From: Aeromonas piscicola
GTDB lineage: Bacteria; Pseudomonadota; Gammaproteobacteria; Enterobacterales; Aeromonadaceae
Length of the DNA stretch: 49,527 nt
Direction of reading: 5' to 3'
NCBI RefSeq assembly: GCF_000820005.1
Contig: NZ_CDBL01000039.1
Coordinates: 100,387 to 149,913, forward strand
Below, piece after piece: positions 28,786 to 38,790 of this stretch. Positions within the stretch are counted from its first letter, which is position 1; the number at the start of each line of letters is the position of its first letter. Position numbers and translations under genes: made by a program. Under the pieces are notes generated by a model. That model was not told where the DNA came from and did not search any database. It worked only from the letters and a program-made list of their open reading frames with translations.

Positions 28786-28804
28786 TCACCGACGAGGTCG
28801 ATGA
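28786..28804 (-). other. Hairpin H2 preceding X2
   Basis: On the minus strand TCATCGAC-ctc-GTCGGTGA, eight pairs with one U-G, homologous to H1. Confidence 0.6.
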
Positions 28805-28814
28805 AAAGCAATAA

Positions 28815-28889
28815 TGGCTGGGGTACTAGGATTCGAACCTAGGGATGGCGAGATCAAAACCCGCTGCCTTACCGCTTGGCGATACCCCA
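28815..28889 (-). tRNA. tRNA-Gln(TTG)
   Basis: 75 bases, identical to the copy at 28594-28668. Confidence 0.96.
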
Positions 28890-28936
28890 ACAGCGCTCCT
28901 CGACAGTCATGTGACTGGTCAAAGAACTTTTAAAAA

Positions 28937-29011
28937 TGGCTGGGGTACTAGGATTCGAACCTAGGGATGGCGAGATCAAAACCCGCTGCCTTACCGCTTG
29001 GCGATACCCCA
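28937..29011 (-). tRNA. tRNA-Gln(TTG)
   Basis: 75 bases, identical to the two preceding Gln copies. Confidence 0.96.
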
Positions 29012-29024
29012 ACTGAACAATTAA

Positions 29025-29101
29025 TGGTGGCTATGACGGGATTCGAACCTGTGACCCTCGCATTATGAGTGCGATGCTCTAACCAACTGAGCTACATAGC
29101 C
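29025..29101 (-). tRNA. tRNA-Met(CAT), elongator
   Basis: 77 bases, same sequence as the other Met copies; first gene of the operon, about 45 bases from the promoter. Confidence 0.96.
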
Positions 29102-29146
29102 AACCGTGCTTCCAGTGAGTCGTTGCCTCGTCACTGTGCGGGCCGA

Positions 29147-29175
29147 ATTATGCGTATCTGGCTCTGGGGCGTCAA
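29147..29175 (-). promoter_or_regulatory. Sigma70 promoter of the tRNA operon
   Basis: On the minus strand TTGACG (29175-29170), 17 bases, CATAAT (29152-29147), then a GC-rich discriminator (tcggcccgc) typical of stringently controlled stable-RNA promoters. An A-tract lies just upstream of the -35. Confidence 0.88.
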
Positions 29176-29300
29176 CCCTTTTTTTGCCAGAAAAACCGAA
29201 TTTGGGTGCGTTTGGCGAGTTATTGGTCGCTGTCGTGCAAAAGCCCAACAATCTGGTTTTTTTTACGACATTTGCCGGAAGATACGGCGTTCTGCCAGAT

Positions 29301-29330
29301 AAAAGAGAGGCCAGCAAATGCTGGCCTCTC
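29301..29330 (-). terminator. Intrinsic terminator after ychF
   Basis: Perfect 11-pair stem GAGAGGCCAGC/GCTGGCCTCTC with a 4-base loop, then tttta on the minus strand, 7 bases beyond the ychF stop. Confidence 0.93.
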
Positions 29331-29336
29331 ATGGGA

Positions 29337-30428
29337 TTAGACGTTGAACAGGAAGTTCATGATATCGCCATCTTTGACGATGTAGTCTTTCCCTTCGGCG
29401 CGCATCTTGCCTGCTTCCTTGGCACCTTGCTCACCCTTGTAGGTGATAAAGTCTTCGAAGGCGATGGTTTGGGCGCGAATAAAGCCTTTTTCAAAGTCGG
29501 TGTGGATCTTGCCCGCCGCTTGCGGGGCTGTGGCGCCAACCGGTATGGTCCAGGCACGCACTTCCTTCACGCCGGCGGTGAAATAGGTCTGCAGCTTGAG
29601 CAGCTCGTAACCTGAGCGGATCACCCGGTTCAGGCCTGGCTCTTCGATGCCAAGATCTGCCATGAACTCGGCGCGATCGTCGTCATCCAGCTCGGCGATG
29701 TCAGATTCGATGGCGCAGCAGACCACCACCACAACCGCGTTCTCGGCGGCGGCGATTTCACGCACCTTGTCGAGGAAGGGGTTGTTCTCGAAACCGTCTT
29801 CCGCCACGTTGGCGATATACATGGTGGGCTTGAGGGTCAGGAAGTTGAGGTGGCTGACGGCGGCCAGCTCATCCTTGTCCAGCTTCATGCCACGGATCAT
29901 CTGGCCGTTTTCCAGCGCGACCCGGATCTTCTCCAGGGTTTCCACTTCCAGCTTGGCATCCTTGTCGCCGCCCTTGGCGCGCTTGGACTGGCGGTGAATG
30001 GCACGCTCGCAGGCGTCCAGATCTGACAGGGCCAGTTCGGTGTTGATCACCTCGATGTCGTCGGCCGGAGAGACCTTGCCGGCAACGTGAATGATGTTCT
30101 CGTCCTCGAAGCAGCGTACCACGTGGCCGATGGCTTCGGTTTCACGGATGTTGGCCAGGAACTGGTTGCCCAGACCCTCACCCTTGGAGGCACCGGCAAC
30201 GAGACCGGCGATGTCCACGAATTCCATGGTGGTCGGTACGACACGCTGGGGATTGATGATGGCCGCCAGCTGGTCGAGACGCGGATCCGGCATGGGAACC
30301 ACACCCGTGTTCGGCTCAATGGTGCAGAACGGGAAGTTGGCGGCTTCGATGCCGGCCTTGGTCAGCGCATTGAACAGGGTGGATTTACCTACATTGGGCA
30401 GGCCCACGATACCGCATTTAAAACCCAT
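29337..30428 (-). CDS. ychF: Redox-responsive ATPase YchF (OLA1 family)
   Basis: Obg-related P-loop protein of 363 residues that prefers ATP to GTP and acts in stress response and translation. Motifs: G1 [15 protein letters not shown]3 [20 protein letters not shown], the altered G4 in [10 protein letters not shown], and the C-terminal TGS-type domain ([29 protein letters not shown]). The start MGFKCGIVG at 30428 matches the family. It lies downstream of pth, as in most gammaproteobacteria; the gap between them contains a relic of the pth 3' end. Confidence 0.97.
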   Translation of the reverse strand: MGFKCGIVGLPNVGKSTLFNALTKAGIEAANFPFCTIEPNTGVVPMPDPRLDQLAAIINPQRVVPTTMEFVDIAGLVAGASKGEGLGNQFLANIRETEAIGHVVRCFEDENIIHVAGKVSPADDIEVINTELALSDLDACERAIHRQSKRAKGGDKDAKLEVETLEKIRVALENGQMIRGMKLDKDELAAVSHLNFLTLKPTMYIANVAEDGFENNPFLDKVREIAAAENAVVVVVCCAIESDIAELDDDDRAEFMADLGIEEPGLNRVIRSGYELLKLQTYFTAGVKEVRAWTIPVGATAPQAAGKIHTDFEKGFIRAQTIAFEDFITYKGEQGAKEAGKMRAEGKDYIVKDGDIMNFLFNV

Positions 30429-30480
30429 GGATTGTTACCTTACTTGATAGATGCTGTGAGGGGCGCAGGCGTCCCGTGTC

Positions 30481-30543
30481 ATATTTTTTCGGCCTCGAGA
30501 CGGTATGAAACCGCTCATGGCCCTGAGCATGTCCGGCTTGGGC
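30481..30543 (-). pseudogene. Degenerate second copy of the pth 3' end
   Basis: Between ychF and pth, 30481-30543 aligns with the last about 20 codons of pth (30595-30657) at roughly two-thirds identity with one single-base indel. Shared blocks include tttttcggcct, catggcc, catgtc and gcttg. Translated on the minus strand it gives KPDMLRAMSGFIPSRGRK against [18 protein letters not shown] at the end of Pth. Manual alignment. Confidence 0.7.
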
Positions 30544-30592
30544 TCGTCGTTGAACGCGCCCTTGAGTGGAGCCGACTCATGATCGAACATCC

Positions 30593-31189
30593 CTATACTT
30601 TTTCGGCCTTGAAGCTGTGCAAGCGATTCATGGCCTTGGTCATGTCTTGCTTGAACAGGATATCGGTGGCGCGCAGGGATTCATCCAATGCGGCCTCGAT
30701 CAGGCTCTGTTCACTGCTTGGGGCCTTGGTCAGGACGAATCCGGCCACCAGCTCCTTGGCACCGGGATGGCCTATCCCGAGGCGCAGCCGGAAGAAGTTA
30801 TTGTTATTGCCCATCTTGGCAATGATGTCTTTCAGGCCATTGTGACCACCGTGGCCACCACCTTGCTTGAACTTGGCGATGCCGGGGGGCAGGTCCAGTT
30901 CATCGTGGGCCACCAGCATGGCTTCCGGTTCTATCTGGTAGAAACGGGCCAGCGCCGCCACGGCCTTGCCGGAGAGATTCATGTAGGTGTTCGGGATGAG
31001 CAGACGCACATCCTGACCTTCCACCTGAATGCGGGCCGTGTGGCCGAAGAACTTGGGCTCTTCGCGCAGGCTGACATTGTGCCAGCGAGCCAGCTGCTCC
31101 ACATACCAGGCGCCCGCGTTATGGCGGGTCTTGGCGTATTCGGGGCCGGGATTGCCCAGTCCCACGATCAGTTTGATTTGGCTTGTCAC
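30593..31189 (-). CDS. pth: Peptidyl-tRNA hydrolase
   Basis: Releases tRNA from peptidyl-tRNAs dropped by the ribosome; essential in bacteria. 198 residues from the GTG at 31189 ([18 protein letters not shown]), which matches the family; a second GTG at 31204 would add five residues. Catalytic and binding residues: Asn in GNPG, His in KTRHNAG, the [13 protein letters not shown] loop, Asp in [11 protein letters not shown], and Asn in GGHNGLKDI. The C-terminal lid ends LHSFKAEKV. Cotranscribed with ychF, which lies downstream beyond a duplicated relic of its own 3' end. Confidence 0.96.
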   Translation of the reverse strand: MTSQIKLIVGLGNPGPEYAKTRHNAGAWYVEQLARWHNVSLREEPKFFGHTARIQVEGQDVRLLIPNTYMNLSGKAVAALARFYQIEPEAMLVAHDELDLPPGIAKFKQGGGHGGHNGLKDIIAKMGNNNNFFRLRLGIGHPGAKELVAGFVLTKAPSSEQSLIEAALDESLRATDILFKQDMTKAMNRLHSFKAEKV

Positions 31190-31330
31190 GCTTGATGTCT
31201 TCACTCGCTACTTGCAATGGGCAGACTGCCCAAGGCAATGGGACGCAATATTCTAGCCGCCGACTGGCGATCACTCAACCAAAGCTCGGCCACCGTGAGG
31301 GAATAACCGCTGATCGGGTTGCCAATGACA

Positions 31331-31358
31331 GCAAAACGGGCCCCTTGTCGAGGCCCGT
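31331..31358 (-). terminator. Intrinsic terminator after the NadN/UshA-type gene
   Basis: On the minus strand ACGGGCC pairs with GGCCCGT over 9 bases, followed by tttgctgt. Confidence 0.8.
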
Positions 31359-31386
31359 GCTGGTCGGTGTTGGCTGGGGTGGTGCC

Positions 31387-33375
31387 TTATTTGGCTCGCA
31401 GCAGCGTGACCGTCTCTTCTGTCAACGCGGTCAGGATCGGACGCTGCTCTCGCACGTATTGCACGAAGGAGGCCGCGTCCGTGCTGCAGTTGACACTGCT
31501 GGCCTTGCAGTCGAGCTGCTGGCCCGGCGCATAGCGGGCGCTCAGCTGATCGCCGCTCTGCTCCACTTTCTCGATGGGGAAGCCGGTCAGCTTGCCATCC
31601 ACCCAGGCGAGATCCAGCCGCTCGGCCTGCTGGCGCTGGGCGCGGGCGAGAGCCTGCCAGCCGTCGTTGCCATTGGCACTGTAGGCGTTCATCACCACCC
31701 GGTAGCGCTGGCTGTCGACCAGATCCTGCCATTGCCCTTCGGCGCTCAGCCATTGCAGTCGGGTCAACTCGCCACGCTTGGCCGGCACGGTTTCGGTGAA
31801 GGTGTAGCGCAGGTGGCCGCCGTAGGGGAACTTGCCGGCGTGGGCGCTGGCAGGCAGGGTGGCCGTGATGGTCTCGGTCAGCAGGGCGCGCACCTCGGCA
31901 CCGGTCAGGGTCAGCACGGAGAGCTGATTCTTGAACGGCAGCAGGGTGAGCGCCGCGTCCCCTTCGCGCAACTCGCCGGCGGGCAGATCGGCGCGCACGC
32001 CTCCCACCGCCAGCAGGGCGAAGTGGACAGGGCCGCCGGTCAGGGCCTGCACCGCCGGAGTGTTGGCCCAGTAGTATTGGCCTTCAGCCACCAGGGGGGC
32101 GACGTCGGAGCCGTGGCTGTCGCTGCCGTTGTCGCCGGGGCGGCGGGCATTTTGCAGCGCCGCCGGCAGGGTGGCGATGACGGGTCCGAAGGCCTGCTCC
32201 AGCGCCGGCTTGTAGTGGCTGTCGATGATGCCGCGCAGGCGCGGGTCTTCATCCACTGTCACCAGGTTGGGCTGGGCATCGATGAACTTGCCCGCCTGCT
32301 TGCCTCGCGCCTCATCCAGCACCTGCTTGCGGGCCGGATCGGCGAAGAAGTCACGGCTGGCCAGCAGCTGGTTCTGGCCCTTGCAGGCGATGACCCGGCC
32401 CTGGCCGTCGAAGCTGACCCGGGCCAGGCCGATGGCCTGGGCGTAGGAGCCTGCCTGCACCACACAGGTCAGGCCGACGCCGTCCGGATTGGTGACCAGC
32501 TGGGCGTATTCGCCTGTCTTGCCCCAGCCGATGTTGCGAAAATCGCCGAGCAGGCTGTGGGAGTGGCCGCCGACGATGGCATCTATGCCGTTCACCTCGG
32601 CCGCCAGCGCGAGATCCCGCTGGTTGCCGATATGGGTCAGGGCGATGACGTGGTGGATCCCCTTCTGGCGCAACAGATCCACGGTCGCCTGGGCCGAGGC
32701 GACCTCCTTGCCAAAGCGCAGCTTGCCGACGTTGGGAGAAATATTGGCCATGTCCTCCAGCACCAGCCCCATCACGGCGACCAGCTGCTTGCCCTGCGGC
32801 AGGTTGTTGAGATCGGTGACCGGGCTCTTTCGGTTGCCTTCGAAGGCATAGATCACGAACGGCTTGAGGTTGGTGGTGTGGCGCAGATCCGGGTCGTCAC
32901 GGGTATCCAGGTTGGCGGCCAGCACCGGGAAGTTGACCCCTTCGATGAAGCGGGCCAGCTTCTGGTTGTCGAGATCGAATTCGTGATTGCCCAGGGCCAT
33001 GGCATCGAGCCCGAACTGGCTCAGCAGCTCGGCATTGGCCATTCCCTCGTTGAGCTTGAAGTAGCCGCTGCCCTGCCAGGCATCGCCACCGTGCAGCAGC
33101 AAGAGCGGCTGGTTCTTGGCAAGCGCCTCGGCCTGAAAGGATTTCGCCATGGTGAGCAGGCGCGGATAGCCGCCGAAGCGGGTGTAGAGGGTGTCGGTTT
33201 CCCCCTGCTTGCCAAAGATGGGCCCCTTCAGCTCGGCGTTGACCGGGTCAAACTGGGAGTGGGTGTCGTTCATGTGCGCCAGGGTTAGCACGAAGGGCTG
33301 GTTTTCTTTGCCGGGCTGACAGGCGAACAGGAAGCTGCAGAGGACGAGGAGCAGCAGCGGGCGCAAGCGATTCAT
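31387..33375 (-). CDS. 5'-nucleotidase family lipoprotein (NadN/UshA type)
   Basis: 662 residues. A lipoprotein signal (LLLVLCSFLFACQ, lipidated Cys19) puts it at the envelope. The N-terminal metallophosphatase carries HMNDTHSQFDP, LLHGGDAWQGSGYF, MALGNHEFDLD, ALTHIGNQRD and GGHSHSLLG; the C-terminal 5'-nucleotidase domain includes AVGGVRADLPAGELREGDAALTLLPFKNQLSVLTLTG and NAYSANGNDGW, a substrate-binding segment. The length (UshA is about 550) and the extended insertions fit NadN-like NAD pyrophosphatase/5'-nucleotidases, but specificity for NAD, UDP-sugars or nucleotides cannot be settled by eye. NadN products would feed PnuC, encoded 6 kb away. Confidence 0.88.
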   Translation of the reverse strand: MNRLRPLLLLVLCSFLFACQPGKENQPFVLTLAHMNDTHSQFDPVNAELKGPIFGKQGETDTLYTRFGGYPRLLTMAKSFQAEALAKNQPLLLLHGGDAWQGSGYFKLNEGMANAELLSQFGLDAMALGNHEFDLDNQKLARFIEGVNFPVLAANLDTRDDPDLRHTTNLKPFVIYAFEGNRKSPVTDLNNLPQGKQLVAVMGLVLEDMANISPNVGKLRFGKEVASAQATVDLLRQKGIHHVIALTHIGNQRDLALAAEVNGIDAIVGGHSHSLLGDFRNIGWGKTGEYAQLVTNPDGVGLTCVVQAGSYAQAIGLARVSFDGQGRVIACKGQNQLLASRDFFADPARKQVLDEARGKQAGKFIDAQPNLVTVDEDPRLRGIIDSHYKPALEQAFGPVIATLPAALQNARRPGDNGSDSHGSDVAPLVAEGQYYWANTPAVQALTGGPVHFALLAVGGVRADLPAGELREGDAALTLLPFKNQLSVLTLTGAEVRALLTETITATLPASAHAGKFPYGGHLRYTFTETVPAKRGELTRLQWLSAEGQWQDLVDSQRYRVVMNAYSANGNDGWQALARAQRQQAERLDLAWVDGKLTGFPIEKVEQSGDQLSARYAPGQQLDCKASSVNCSTDAASFVQYVREQRPILTALTEETVTLLRAK

Positions 33376-33433
33376 GGATCAATCCTTAACCTGCGGTGGG
33401 GCAGGGCAATACCGGGTGTGACAGGGCTAGAAA

Positions 33434-33463
33434 GACAAAAACCGCCAGCTGGCGGTTTTTGTC
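33434..33463. terminator. Bidirectional terminator downstream of prs
   Basis: A perfect 30-base palindrome centred on AGCT between 33448 and 33449 (GACAAAAACCGCCAG and its complement), giving A-run and T-run on both sides. It ends prs transcription 14 bases after the stop. Confidence 0.93.
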
Positions 33464-33476
33464 ACAACGGCGTCTA

Positions 33477-34424
33477 TCAATGCTCAAACATGGCAGAGAT
33501 GGACTCTTCGTTGCTGATACGACGAATGGCTTCGGCCAGCACGGTTGACAGGGTCAGCTGCTTGACCTTGTCGACCGCCTTCATCTCCGCGGTGAGCGGG
33601 ATGGAGTCAGTGATGATCAGCTCGTCGATGACCGAGTTCTTGATGTTTTCCACGGCGGAACCGGAGAAGACCGGGTGAGTGGCGTAGGCGAATACACGCT
33701 TGGCGCCGCGCTCTTTCAGGGCTTCTGCGGCTTTGCACAGGGTGCCGCCGGTGTCGATCATGTCATCGACGATAATGCAGTCGCGGCCGGCCACGTCACC
33801 GATCAGGTGCATGACCTGGGAGACGTTCGGGCGGGGACGACGCTTGTCGATGATGGCGATGTCGGTATCGTCCAGCAGCTTGGCGATGGCACGGGCACGC
33901 ACCACGCCGCCGATGTCCGGCGATACAACGACAGGGGATTCGAGGTTCTTGGACTTCATGTCTTCCAGCAGCACCGGGCTGCCGAACACGTTATCGACCG
34001 GGACGTCGAAGAAGCCCTGGATCTGCTCGGCATGCAGGTCAACGGTCAGCACACGGTCCACACCCACGCTGGAGAGGAAGTCGGCGACAACCTTGGCGGT
34101 GATGGGCACTCGGGCGGAGCGGACGCGGCGGTCCTGACGGGCATAACCAAAGTAGGGGATAACGGCAGTAATACGGCCAGCTGAAGCACGACGCAGAGCA
34201 TCCACCATGACGATCAATTCCATCAAATTGTCGTTGGTCGGGGCACAGGTGGATTGAATGATGAAGATATCGCCACCGCGTACATTCTCATTGATCTGTA
34301 CGCTGATCTCGCCGTCGCTAAAGCGACCTACGGCAGCATTGCCGAGTTTGATAAACAGGCGATCTGCGATCTTCTGGGCTAGTTCCGGCGTTGCGTTACC
34401 AGCAAACAGCTTCATGTCAGGCAC
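33477..34424 (-). CDS. prs: Ribose-phosphate pyrophosphokinase
   Basis: Makes PRPP from ribose 5-phosphate and ATP for purine, pyrimidine, histidine, tryptophan and NAD synthesis. 315 residues, collinear with E. coli Prs: [30 protein letters not shown], the ATP-site [11 protein letters not shown], the flexible loop DKRRPRPN, and the PRPP motif [14 protein letters not shown]. The start is a GTG at 34424, as in E. coli, about 310 bases downstream of tRNA-Gln. Followed by a perfect palindromic terminator. Confidence 0.97.
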   Translation of the reverse strand: MPDMKLFAGNATPELAQKIADRLFIKLGNAAVGRFSDGEISVQINENVRGGDIFIIQSTCAPTNDNLMELIVMVDALRRASAGRITAVIPYFGYARQDRRVRSARVPITAKVVADFLSSVGVDRVLTVDLHAEQIQGFFDVPVDNVFGSPVLLEDMKSKNLESPVVVSPDIGGVVRARAIAKLLDDTDIAIIDKRRPRPNVSQVMHLIGDVAGRDCIIVDDMIDTGGTLCKAAEALKERGAKRVFAYATHPVFSGSAVENIKNSVIDELIITDSIPLTAEMKAVDKVKQLTLSTVLAEAIRRISNEESISAMFEH

Positions 34425-34735
34425 GGTTTGAAACCTCGGGGTTGCATCCAGTATGTGGGGGAGTCTGATTCAGACCCGTATCGTTTTGGGGCAAACGATT
34501 TATCAGGTTGACGGGTCAGGCCACTATAGGCCGCTTTCAGGCTAGGTGCATATCGTTACATGTTTCAAATCGGATGGCTGTCGCGTTTGCGGGCCGCCGT
34601 CATCCAGGAGATCGATGACCTCTTTGTGAGTGACAAGGGGGCGATAATGGTTGCAGACGGGCTTGACGAGATTGCGCTTTGTCAAGATCCTCTGCCGCCG
34701 GTTTACCGACACACCTGTGTCAATCACCAAGATAA

Positions 34736-34810
34736 TGGCTGGGGTACTAGGATTCGAACCTAGGAATGGCGAGATCAAAACCCGCTGCCTTACCGCTTGG
34801 CGATACCCCA
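34736..34810 (-). tRNA. tRNA-Gln(TTG) overlapping the ispE 3' end
   Basis: 75 bases, full cloverleaf, anticodon TTG and encoded CCA, same sequence class as the operon copy at 28292. Its first 21 bases encode the last codons and stop of ispE. It stands between ispE and prs, an arrangement also found in vibrios. Confidence 0.96.
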
Positions 34811-35659
34811 ATCACTGATTTGTTGCAATGTCACGAACAGTGGTGATATGTTCTCGCCCTTGGCGACAAACCCATCCCATCTCTTCGGCACTTTTGCCAA
34901 CACTTCCCGAGCAGCCTCTTCGTCTTCAAATTGAGCAAAGACGCAGGCTCCTGTGCCCGTCATTCTTGACGGCGCGTATTCTAGCAACCAGCCGAGCGCA
35001 TTGGCAACCTCGGGGTGGCGCTTTTTCACCAGCAATTCGCAATCGTTTTTCCAATCCCCTTCCAGCAAGTTGTGAAATGCCATTTTCGGGGTCGCTCTGG
35101 GCAGGTCCGGATCCTGAAATACTGCGGCCGTCGCCACGTGGCAATCGGGCTTGAGCACCAGATACCAGGCGCTTGGCAATTCGACCGGTTGCAGTCGCTC
35201 GCCCACCCCTTCTGCAAAAGCGGCGCGGCCACGAACAAACACGGGCACGTCGGCCCCCAGCTGAACGCCAAGCTGTGCCAGTTCATCTTCGCTCAAGCCT
35301 GCCTGCCAGAGGTGGTTAAGCGCCACGAGCGTGGTGGCTGCATCCGAGGAACCACCGCCGATACCACCGCCCATGGGCAATACCTTCTCAAGCCGGATGT
35401 GGGCCCCCTGCGGGCTGGGCAACCGCGCCTGCAGCAGGCGGGCGGCGCGGATGATGAGGTTCTGCTCATCCGGTACGCCGGGAATGGCCGGGCTCAGGGT
35501 GAGCAGGTCGGTACCGGTGAGCGGCTCGAATTCGAGCCAGTCACCGTGACTGAGGAAGATGAACAGGGTCTGCAGCTCGTGATAGCCGTCCGGACGACGG
35601 CCATTGACGTGCAGGAAGAGGTTGAGTTTGGCCGGTGCCGGCCAGCGAGTGGCGGTCAT
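34790..35659 (-). CDS. ispE: 4-diphosphocytidyl-2-C-methyl-D-erythritol kinase
   Basis: GHMP kinase of the non-mevalonate isoprenoid pathway, 289 residues. Motifs: [26 protein letters not shown] (substrate), the ATP loop [18 protein letters not shown], the catalytic Asp in LGADVPVF, and the C-terminal [14 protein letters not shown]. The ATG at 35659 has AAGGAGG eight bases upstream; an upstream ATG at 35686 overlaps the lolB stop. The final residues WGIAKR and the stop are read from the 5' part of tRNA-Gln, so the C-terminus is longer than in E. coli. Confidence 0.95.
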   Translation of the reverse strand: MTATRWPAPAKLNLFLHVNGRRPDGYHELQTLFIFLSHGDWLEFEPLTGTDLLTLSPAIPGVPDEQNLIIRAARLLQARLPSPQGAHIRLEKVLPMGGGIGGGSSDAATTLVALNHLWQAGLSEDELAQLGVQLGADVPVFVRGRAAFAEGVGERLQPVELPSAWYLVLKPDCHVATAAVFQDPDLPRATPKMAFHNLLEGDWKNDCELLVKKRHPEVANALGWLLEYAPSRMTGTGACVFAQFEDEEAAREVLAKVPKRWDGFVAKGENISPLFVTLQQISDWGIAKR

Positions 35660-35685
35660 TGTCGCCTCCTTGTCAGTCGCAGCCA

Positions 35686-36270
35686 TCAGCGAGCGAGCGT
35701 CCATTGGTTGATCTGCAACTTGAGGCGGCTGCCCTGGCCTGTCATGGTCAGTTGGTGCGGCAGGCGGTAGCCGTCCTGATCCCGGTAGTCGCCGTAGACG
35801 ATCTGCCATTGGCCGTCACGCACGCTGGCCAGGCTGCTGTCGGGATTGAGTTCGAACTCGGCCTTGCCCGGCAGCCCCTTGATCCACTCCGGCAGCCCCT
35901 GCACCGGTATGTTCCAGCCGGTGAGCTGATAGACGAGCGCCTCGGCATCCTGGCTCTGGTGCGGCTTGCCCTCATTGTCGATCAGGGTGATCTCGCCCTT
36001 GCTGCGGGAGAGTTCCAGTATGTGGGTACCAACTATGCTGCTCAGGTTGAGGCGGTAGTCGTCCCCATCCTGCTGCCAGTTGACCCGGGCGCTGCCCTTC
36101 TGCTGGGCCGTGATGATGGCCATCTTGCCCGACAGCTGCCAGTGGCTGAGCTGCTCGAGACGGGCCCGCTCCTGCTGCCAATTGACCTGATCCCGCTGGG
36201 GTTGGGTGGTGGCACAACCGGCCAGCAACAGCAGGCAGGCGAAGGTGAAAATACGCAACAACAAGGTCAT
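35686..36270 (-). CDS. lolB: Outer-membrane lipoprotein LolB
   Basis: Receives lipoproteins from LolA and inserts them in the outer membrane. About 194 residues with a lipoprotein signal peptide ([18 protein letters not shown]) and a LolAB-type beta half-barrel: [34 protein letters not shown], then SPAEL-like [23 protein letters not shown] start at the ATG at 36270: the upstream GTG (36294) falls directly after a likely -10 (TATACT), so it is probably not in the message. Precedes ispE by 26 bases and is divergent from hemA, the conserved order. Confidence 0.93.
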   Translation of the reverse strand: MTLLLRIFTFACLLLLAGCATTQPQRDQVNWQQERARLEQLSHWQLSGKMAIITAQQKGSARVNWQQDGDDYRLNLSSIVGTHILELSRSKGEITLIDNEGKPHQSQDAEALVYQLTGWNIPVQGLPEWIKGLPGKAEFELNPDSSLASVRDGQWQIVYGDYRDQDGYRLPHQLTMTGQGSRLKLQINQWTLAR

Positions 36271-36391
36271 GCTCCAGATACGGGGATTTGCCACAGTATA
36301 CGGGGCGGCCGTATTGCTTTTAAAGCCTTACCCTTTCTCGTACAATTGACGGCCTTTACTCCCAGCGCACAGATACGATCACCACCCACTC
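36271..36391. promoter_or_regulatory. Divergent lolB / hemA promoter region
   Basis: For lolB a -10 TATACT sits on the minus strand at 36300-36295; for hemA a TACAAT lies at about 36341-36346 on the plus strand. The -35 boxes are weak on both sides. Confidence 0.5.
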
Positions 36392-37648
36392 ATGAGTTTG
36401 CTTGCCCTCGGAATCAACCACAACACCGCCAGTGTCGCCTTGCGGGAGCGGGTCGCGTTCGGCCCGGACTGCATCGATCGCGCCCTGCGTGAGCTGGTCA
36501 CCCAACCCGGCGTAAGCGAGGCGGTGATCGTCTCGACCTGCAACCGCACCGAGCTTTACTGCAGTCTGGCGCAGGGGCAGGGGGAGCAGGTACTGCACTG
36601 GCTGCAACGTTTCCATGGCCTGGACGCGGCAGAAGTGGTGTCCGCCATCTACCAGCACTGGGACGAAGAGGCGGTGCGTCACCTGATGCGGGTCGCCTGC
36701 GGCCTGGATTCCCTGGTGCTGGGCGAGCCGCAGATCCTGGGGCAGATCAAGCAATCCTATGCCCATGCCCAGCAGTCCGAGGCGGTGAAGGGTTCGCTGG
36801 AGCGTCTGTTCCAGAAGTCTTTCTCCGTGGCCAAGCGGGTGCGCACCGATACCGAGATAGGTGCCAGCGCGGTGTCGGTGGCCTTTGCCGCCGTCAGCCT
36901 GGGTCGCCGCATCTTCTCCGATCTCTCCCAGACCAAGGTGCTGCTGGTCGGTGCCGGCGAAACCATAGAACTGGTGGCCCGTCATCTGCGCGAGCAAAAC
37001 GTCACCCAGATGATGGTGGCGAACCGCACCCTGCAGCGGGCCCAGCTGCTAGCCGAGGAGTTCGGCGCCCGGGTGATGACCCTGGAAGAGATCCCTGATT
37101 ATCTGCACGAGGCGGACATCGTCATCAGTTCGACCGCCAGTCCCCTGCCCATCATCGGCAAGGGCATGGTGGAACGCGCCCTCAAGGCCCGTCGCTTCAA
37201 GCCCATGTTCCTGGTGGATATCGCCGTGCCACGGGATATCGAGGCCGAGGTGGACGAGCTCTCCGATGCCTACCTCTACACGGTTGATGACCTGCAGGGC
37301 ATCATCGAGCAGAACCTGGAGACCCGCAAACGGGCCGCCGCCGAGGCGGAGCTTATAGTGCAGGAAGAGCGCGATGAGTTCATGGGCTGGTATCGCAGCC
37401 AGCATTCGGTAGATCTCATCCGCGATTATCGTCATCAGGCCCAGCAGGTGGCCGATGAGGAGTTGCAGCGTGCCTTGCTGGCCCTGCAACAGGGCGAGAA
37501 TGCCGAGCAGGCCCTCAAGGCCATGGCGCACCGCCTCACCAACAAGTTGATCCATGCACCGACCCAGGCCCTGCGCCAGGCGGCGGCCCAGGGGGATCAC
37601 CATCAGCTCTCCCGCCTGCGTCAGGTGCTGGGATTGTCACCAGAGTAA
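36392..37648 (+). CDS. hemA: Glutamyl-tRNA reductase
   Basis: First committed step of tetrapyrrole synthesis by the C5 route: reduces glutamyl-tRNA to glutamate-1-semialdehyde with NADPH. 418 residues. The catalytic Cys is in [35 protein letters not shown], the NADPH fold [17 protein letters not shown], and the C-terminal dimerisation helix ([17 protein letters not shown]) are present. The N-terminus ([19 protein letters not shown]) fixes the start. It leads the hemA-prfA-prmC cluster, with prfA about 50 bases on. Confidence 0.97.
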   Translation: MSLLALGINHNTASVALRERVAFGPDCIDRALRELVTQPGVSEAVIVSTCNRTELYCSLAQGQGEQVLHWLQRFHGLDAAEVVSAIYQHWDEEAVRHLMRVACGLDSLVLGEPQILGQIKQSYAHAQQSEAVKGSLERLFQKSFSVAKRVRTDTEIGASAVSVAFAAVSLGRRIFSDLSQTKVLLVGAGETIELVARHLREQNVTQMMVANRTLQRAQLLAEEFGARVMTLEEIPDYLHEADIVISSTASPLPIIGKGMVERALKARRFKPMFLVDIAVPRDIEAEVDELSDAYLYTVDDLQGIIEQNLETRKRAAAEAELIVQEERDEFMGWYRSQHSVDLIRDYRHQAQQVADEELQRALLALQQGENAEQALKAMAHRLTNKLIHAPTQALRQAAAQGDHHQLSRLRQVLGLSPE

Positions 37649-37701
37649 TTGTTCGGGGTGGCCGACTGGCGGCCCCTTCCTCCATCGAGAAAACAAGATT
37701 T

Positions 37702-38790
37702 ATGAATCCGTCACTGATCAGAAAGCTGGAAGGCCTCATCGAGCGCCACGAAGAAGTACAGGCCATGCTCGGCGAGCCCGGGGTGGCCTCGGATCAGGAT
37801 CGCTACCGCGCCCTGACCCGGGAATATGCCCAGCTGGAAGATATCGTTCACGCCTTCCAGCGCTTCCGCCAGGCCGAAGAGAACCTGGAGGCCACCAAGC
37901 TGATGCTGGAAGAGGATGACGCCGACCTGCGCGAGATGGCGCAGGAGGAGTTGCCGCTGGCCAAGAGCACGCTGGAGGAGCAGGAGCAGGCGCTGCAGGT
38001 TATGCTGTTGCCGCGGGATCCCAAGGATGACAACAACTGCTACCTCGAGATCCGGGCCGGTGCCGGCGGTGACGAGGCGGCCATCTTTGCCGGTGACCTG
38101 TTTCGCATGTATTCCCGTTACGCCGAGCGTCAGGGCTGGCGCATCTCCATCGTCAGCTGCAACGACGGCGAGCACGGTGGCTACAAGGAGGTGATCGCCA
38201 AGGTGGACGGCGAGCATGTCTACGGCCGCCTCAAGTTTGAATCCGGCGGTCACAGGGTGCAGCGGGTGCCCGAGACCGAATCCCAGGGTCGGGTGCACAC
38301 CTCCGCCTGTACCGTCGCCGTGCTGCCGGAAGTGCCGGAAGCCGAGCAGATCGAGATCAATGCGAACGACCTGAAGATAGATACCTTCCGCGCCTCCGGG
38401 GCCGGTGGCCAGCACGTCAACAAGACGGATTCCGCCATCCGCATCACCCACTTACCTACCGGCCTAGTGGTGGAGTGCCAGGATGAGCGCTCCCAGCACA
38501 AGAACCGCGCCAAAGCGATGTCCGTGCTCTCCGCTCGCCTGCAGGCGGCCGAGGATGAGCGCCACCGCGCCGCCGAGCAGAGCACCCGTCGCAACCTGGT
38601 GGGTTCCGGCGATCGTTCCGAGCGTATCCGCACTTACAACTACCCGCAGGGGCGCCTCTCGGAGCATCGCATCAACCTCACCCTCTATCGTCTCGGCGAG
38701 ATCATGGAGGGGGATCTGGACTGCATCATCAGCCCCATGATCCAGGAGTATCAGGCCGATCAGCTCGCCTCCCTGGCGGAAAACAGCTGA
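37702..38790 (+). CDS. prfA: Peptide chain release factor 1
   Basis: Recognises UAA and UAG and triggers peptide release. 362 residues. The GGQ motif is in [16 protein letters not shown]; the codon-recognition tripeptide region reads [17 protein letters not shown] (PxT as PET). The following gene prmC methylates the GGQ glutamine. Its TGA overlaps the ATG of a 16-codon mini-ORF that leads into prmC. Because this genome keeps RF1, UAG is decoded as stop, relevant to the amber-interrupted MFS gene. Confidence 0.97.
   Translation: MNPSLIRKLEGLIERHEEVQAMLGEPGVASDQDRYRALTREYAQLEDIVHAFQRFRQAEENLEATKLMLEEDDADLREMAQEELPLAKSTLEEQEQALQVMLLPRDPKDDNNCYLEIRAGAGGDEAAIFAGDLFRMYSRYAERQGWRISIVSCNDGEHGGYKEVIAKVDGEHVYGRLKFESGGHRVQRVPETESQGRVHTSACTVAVLPEVPEAEQIEINANDLKIDTFRASGAGGQHVNKTDSAIRITHLPTGLVVECQDERSQHKNRAKAMSVLSARLQAAEDERHRAAEQSTRRNLVGSGDRSERIRTYNYPQGRLSEHRINLTLYRLGEIMEGDLDCIISPMIQEYQADQLASLAENS

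Noticed and set aside
28087..29101. CRISPR-like direct repeats
   Set aside because: The repeats are tRNA-Gln and tRNA-Met genes plus two tRNA-like elements, not a spacer array.
31183..33288. 701-codon plus-strand open frame opposite the NadN/UshA-type gene
   Set aside because: Antisense shadow; the minus-strand protein has all nucleotidase motifs and a lipoprotein signal.
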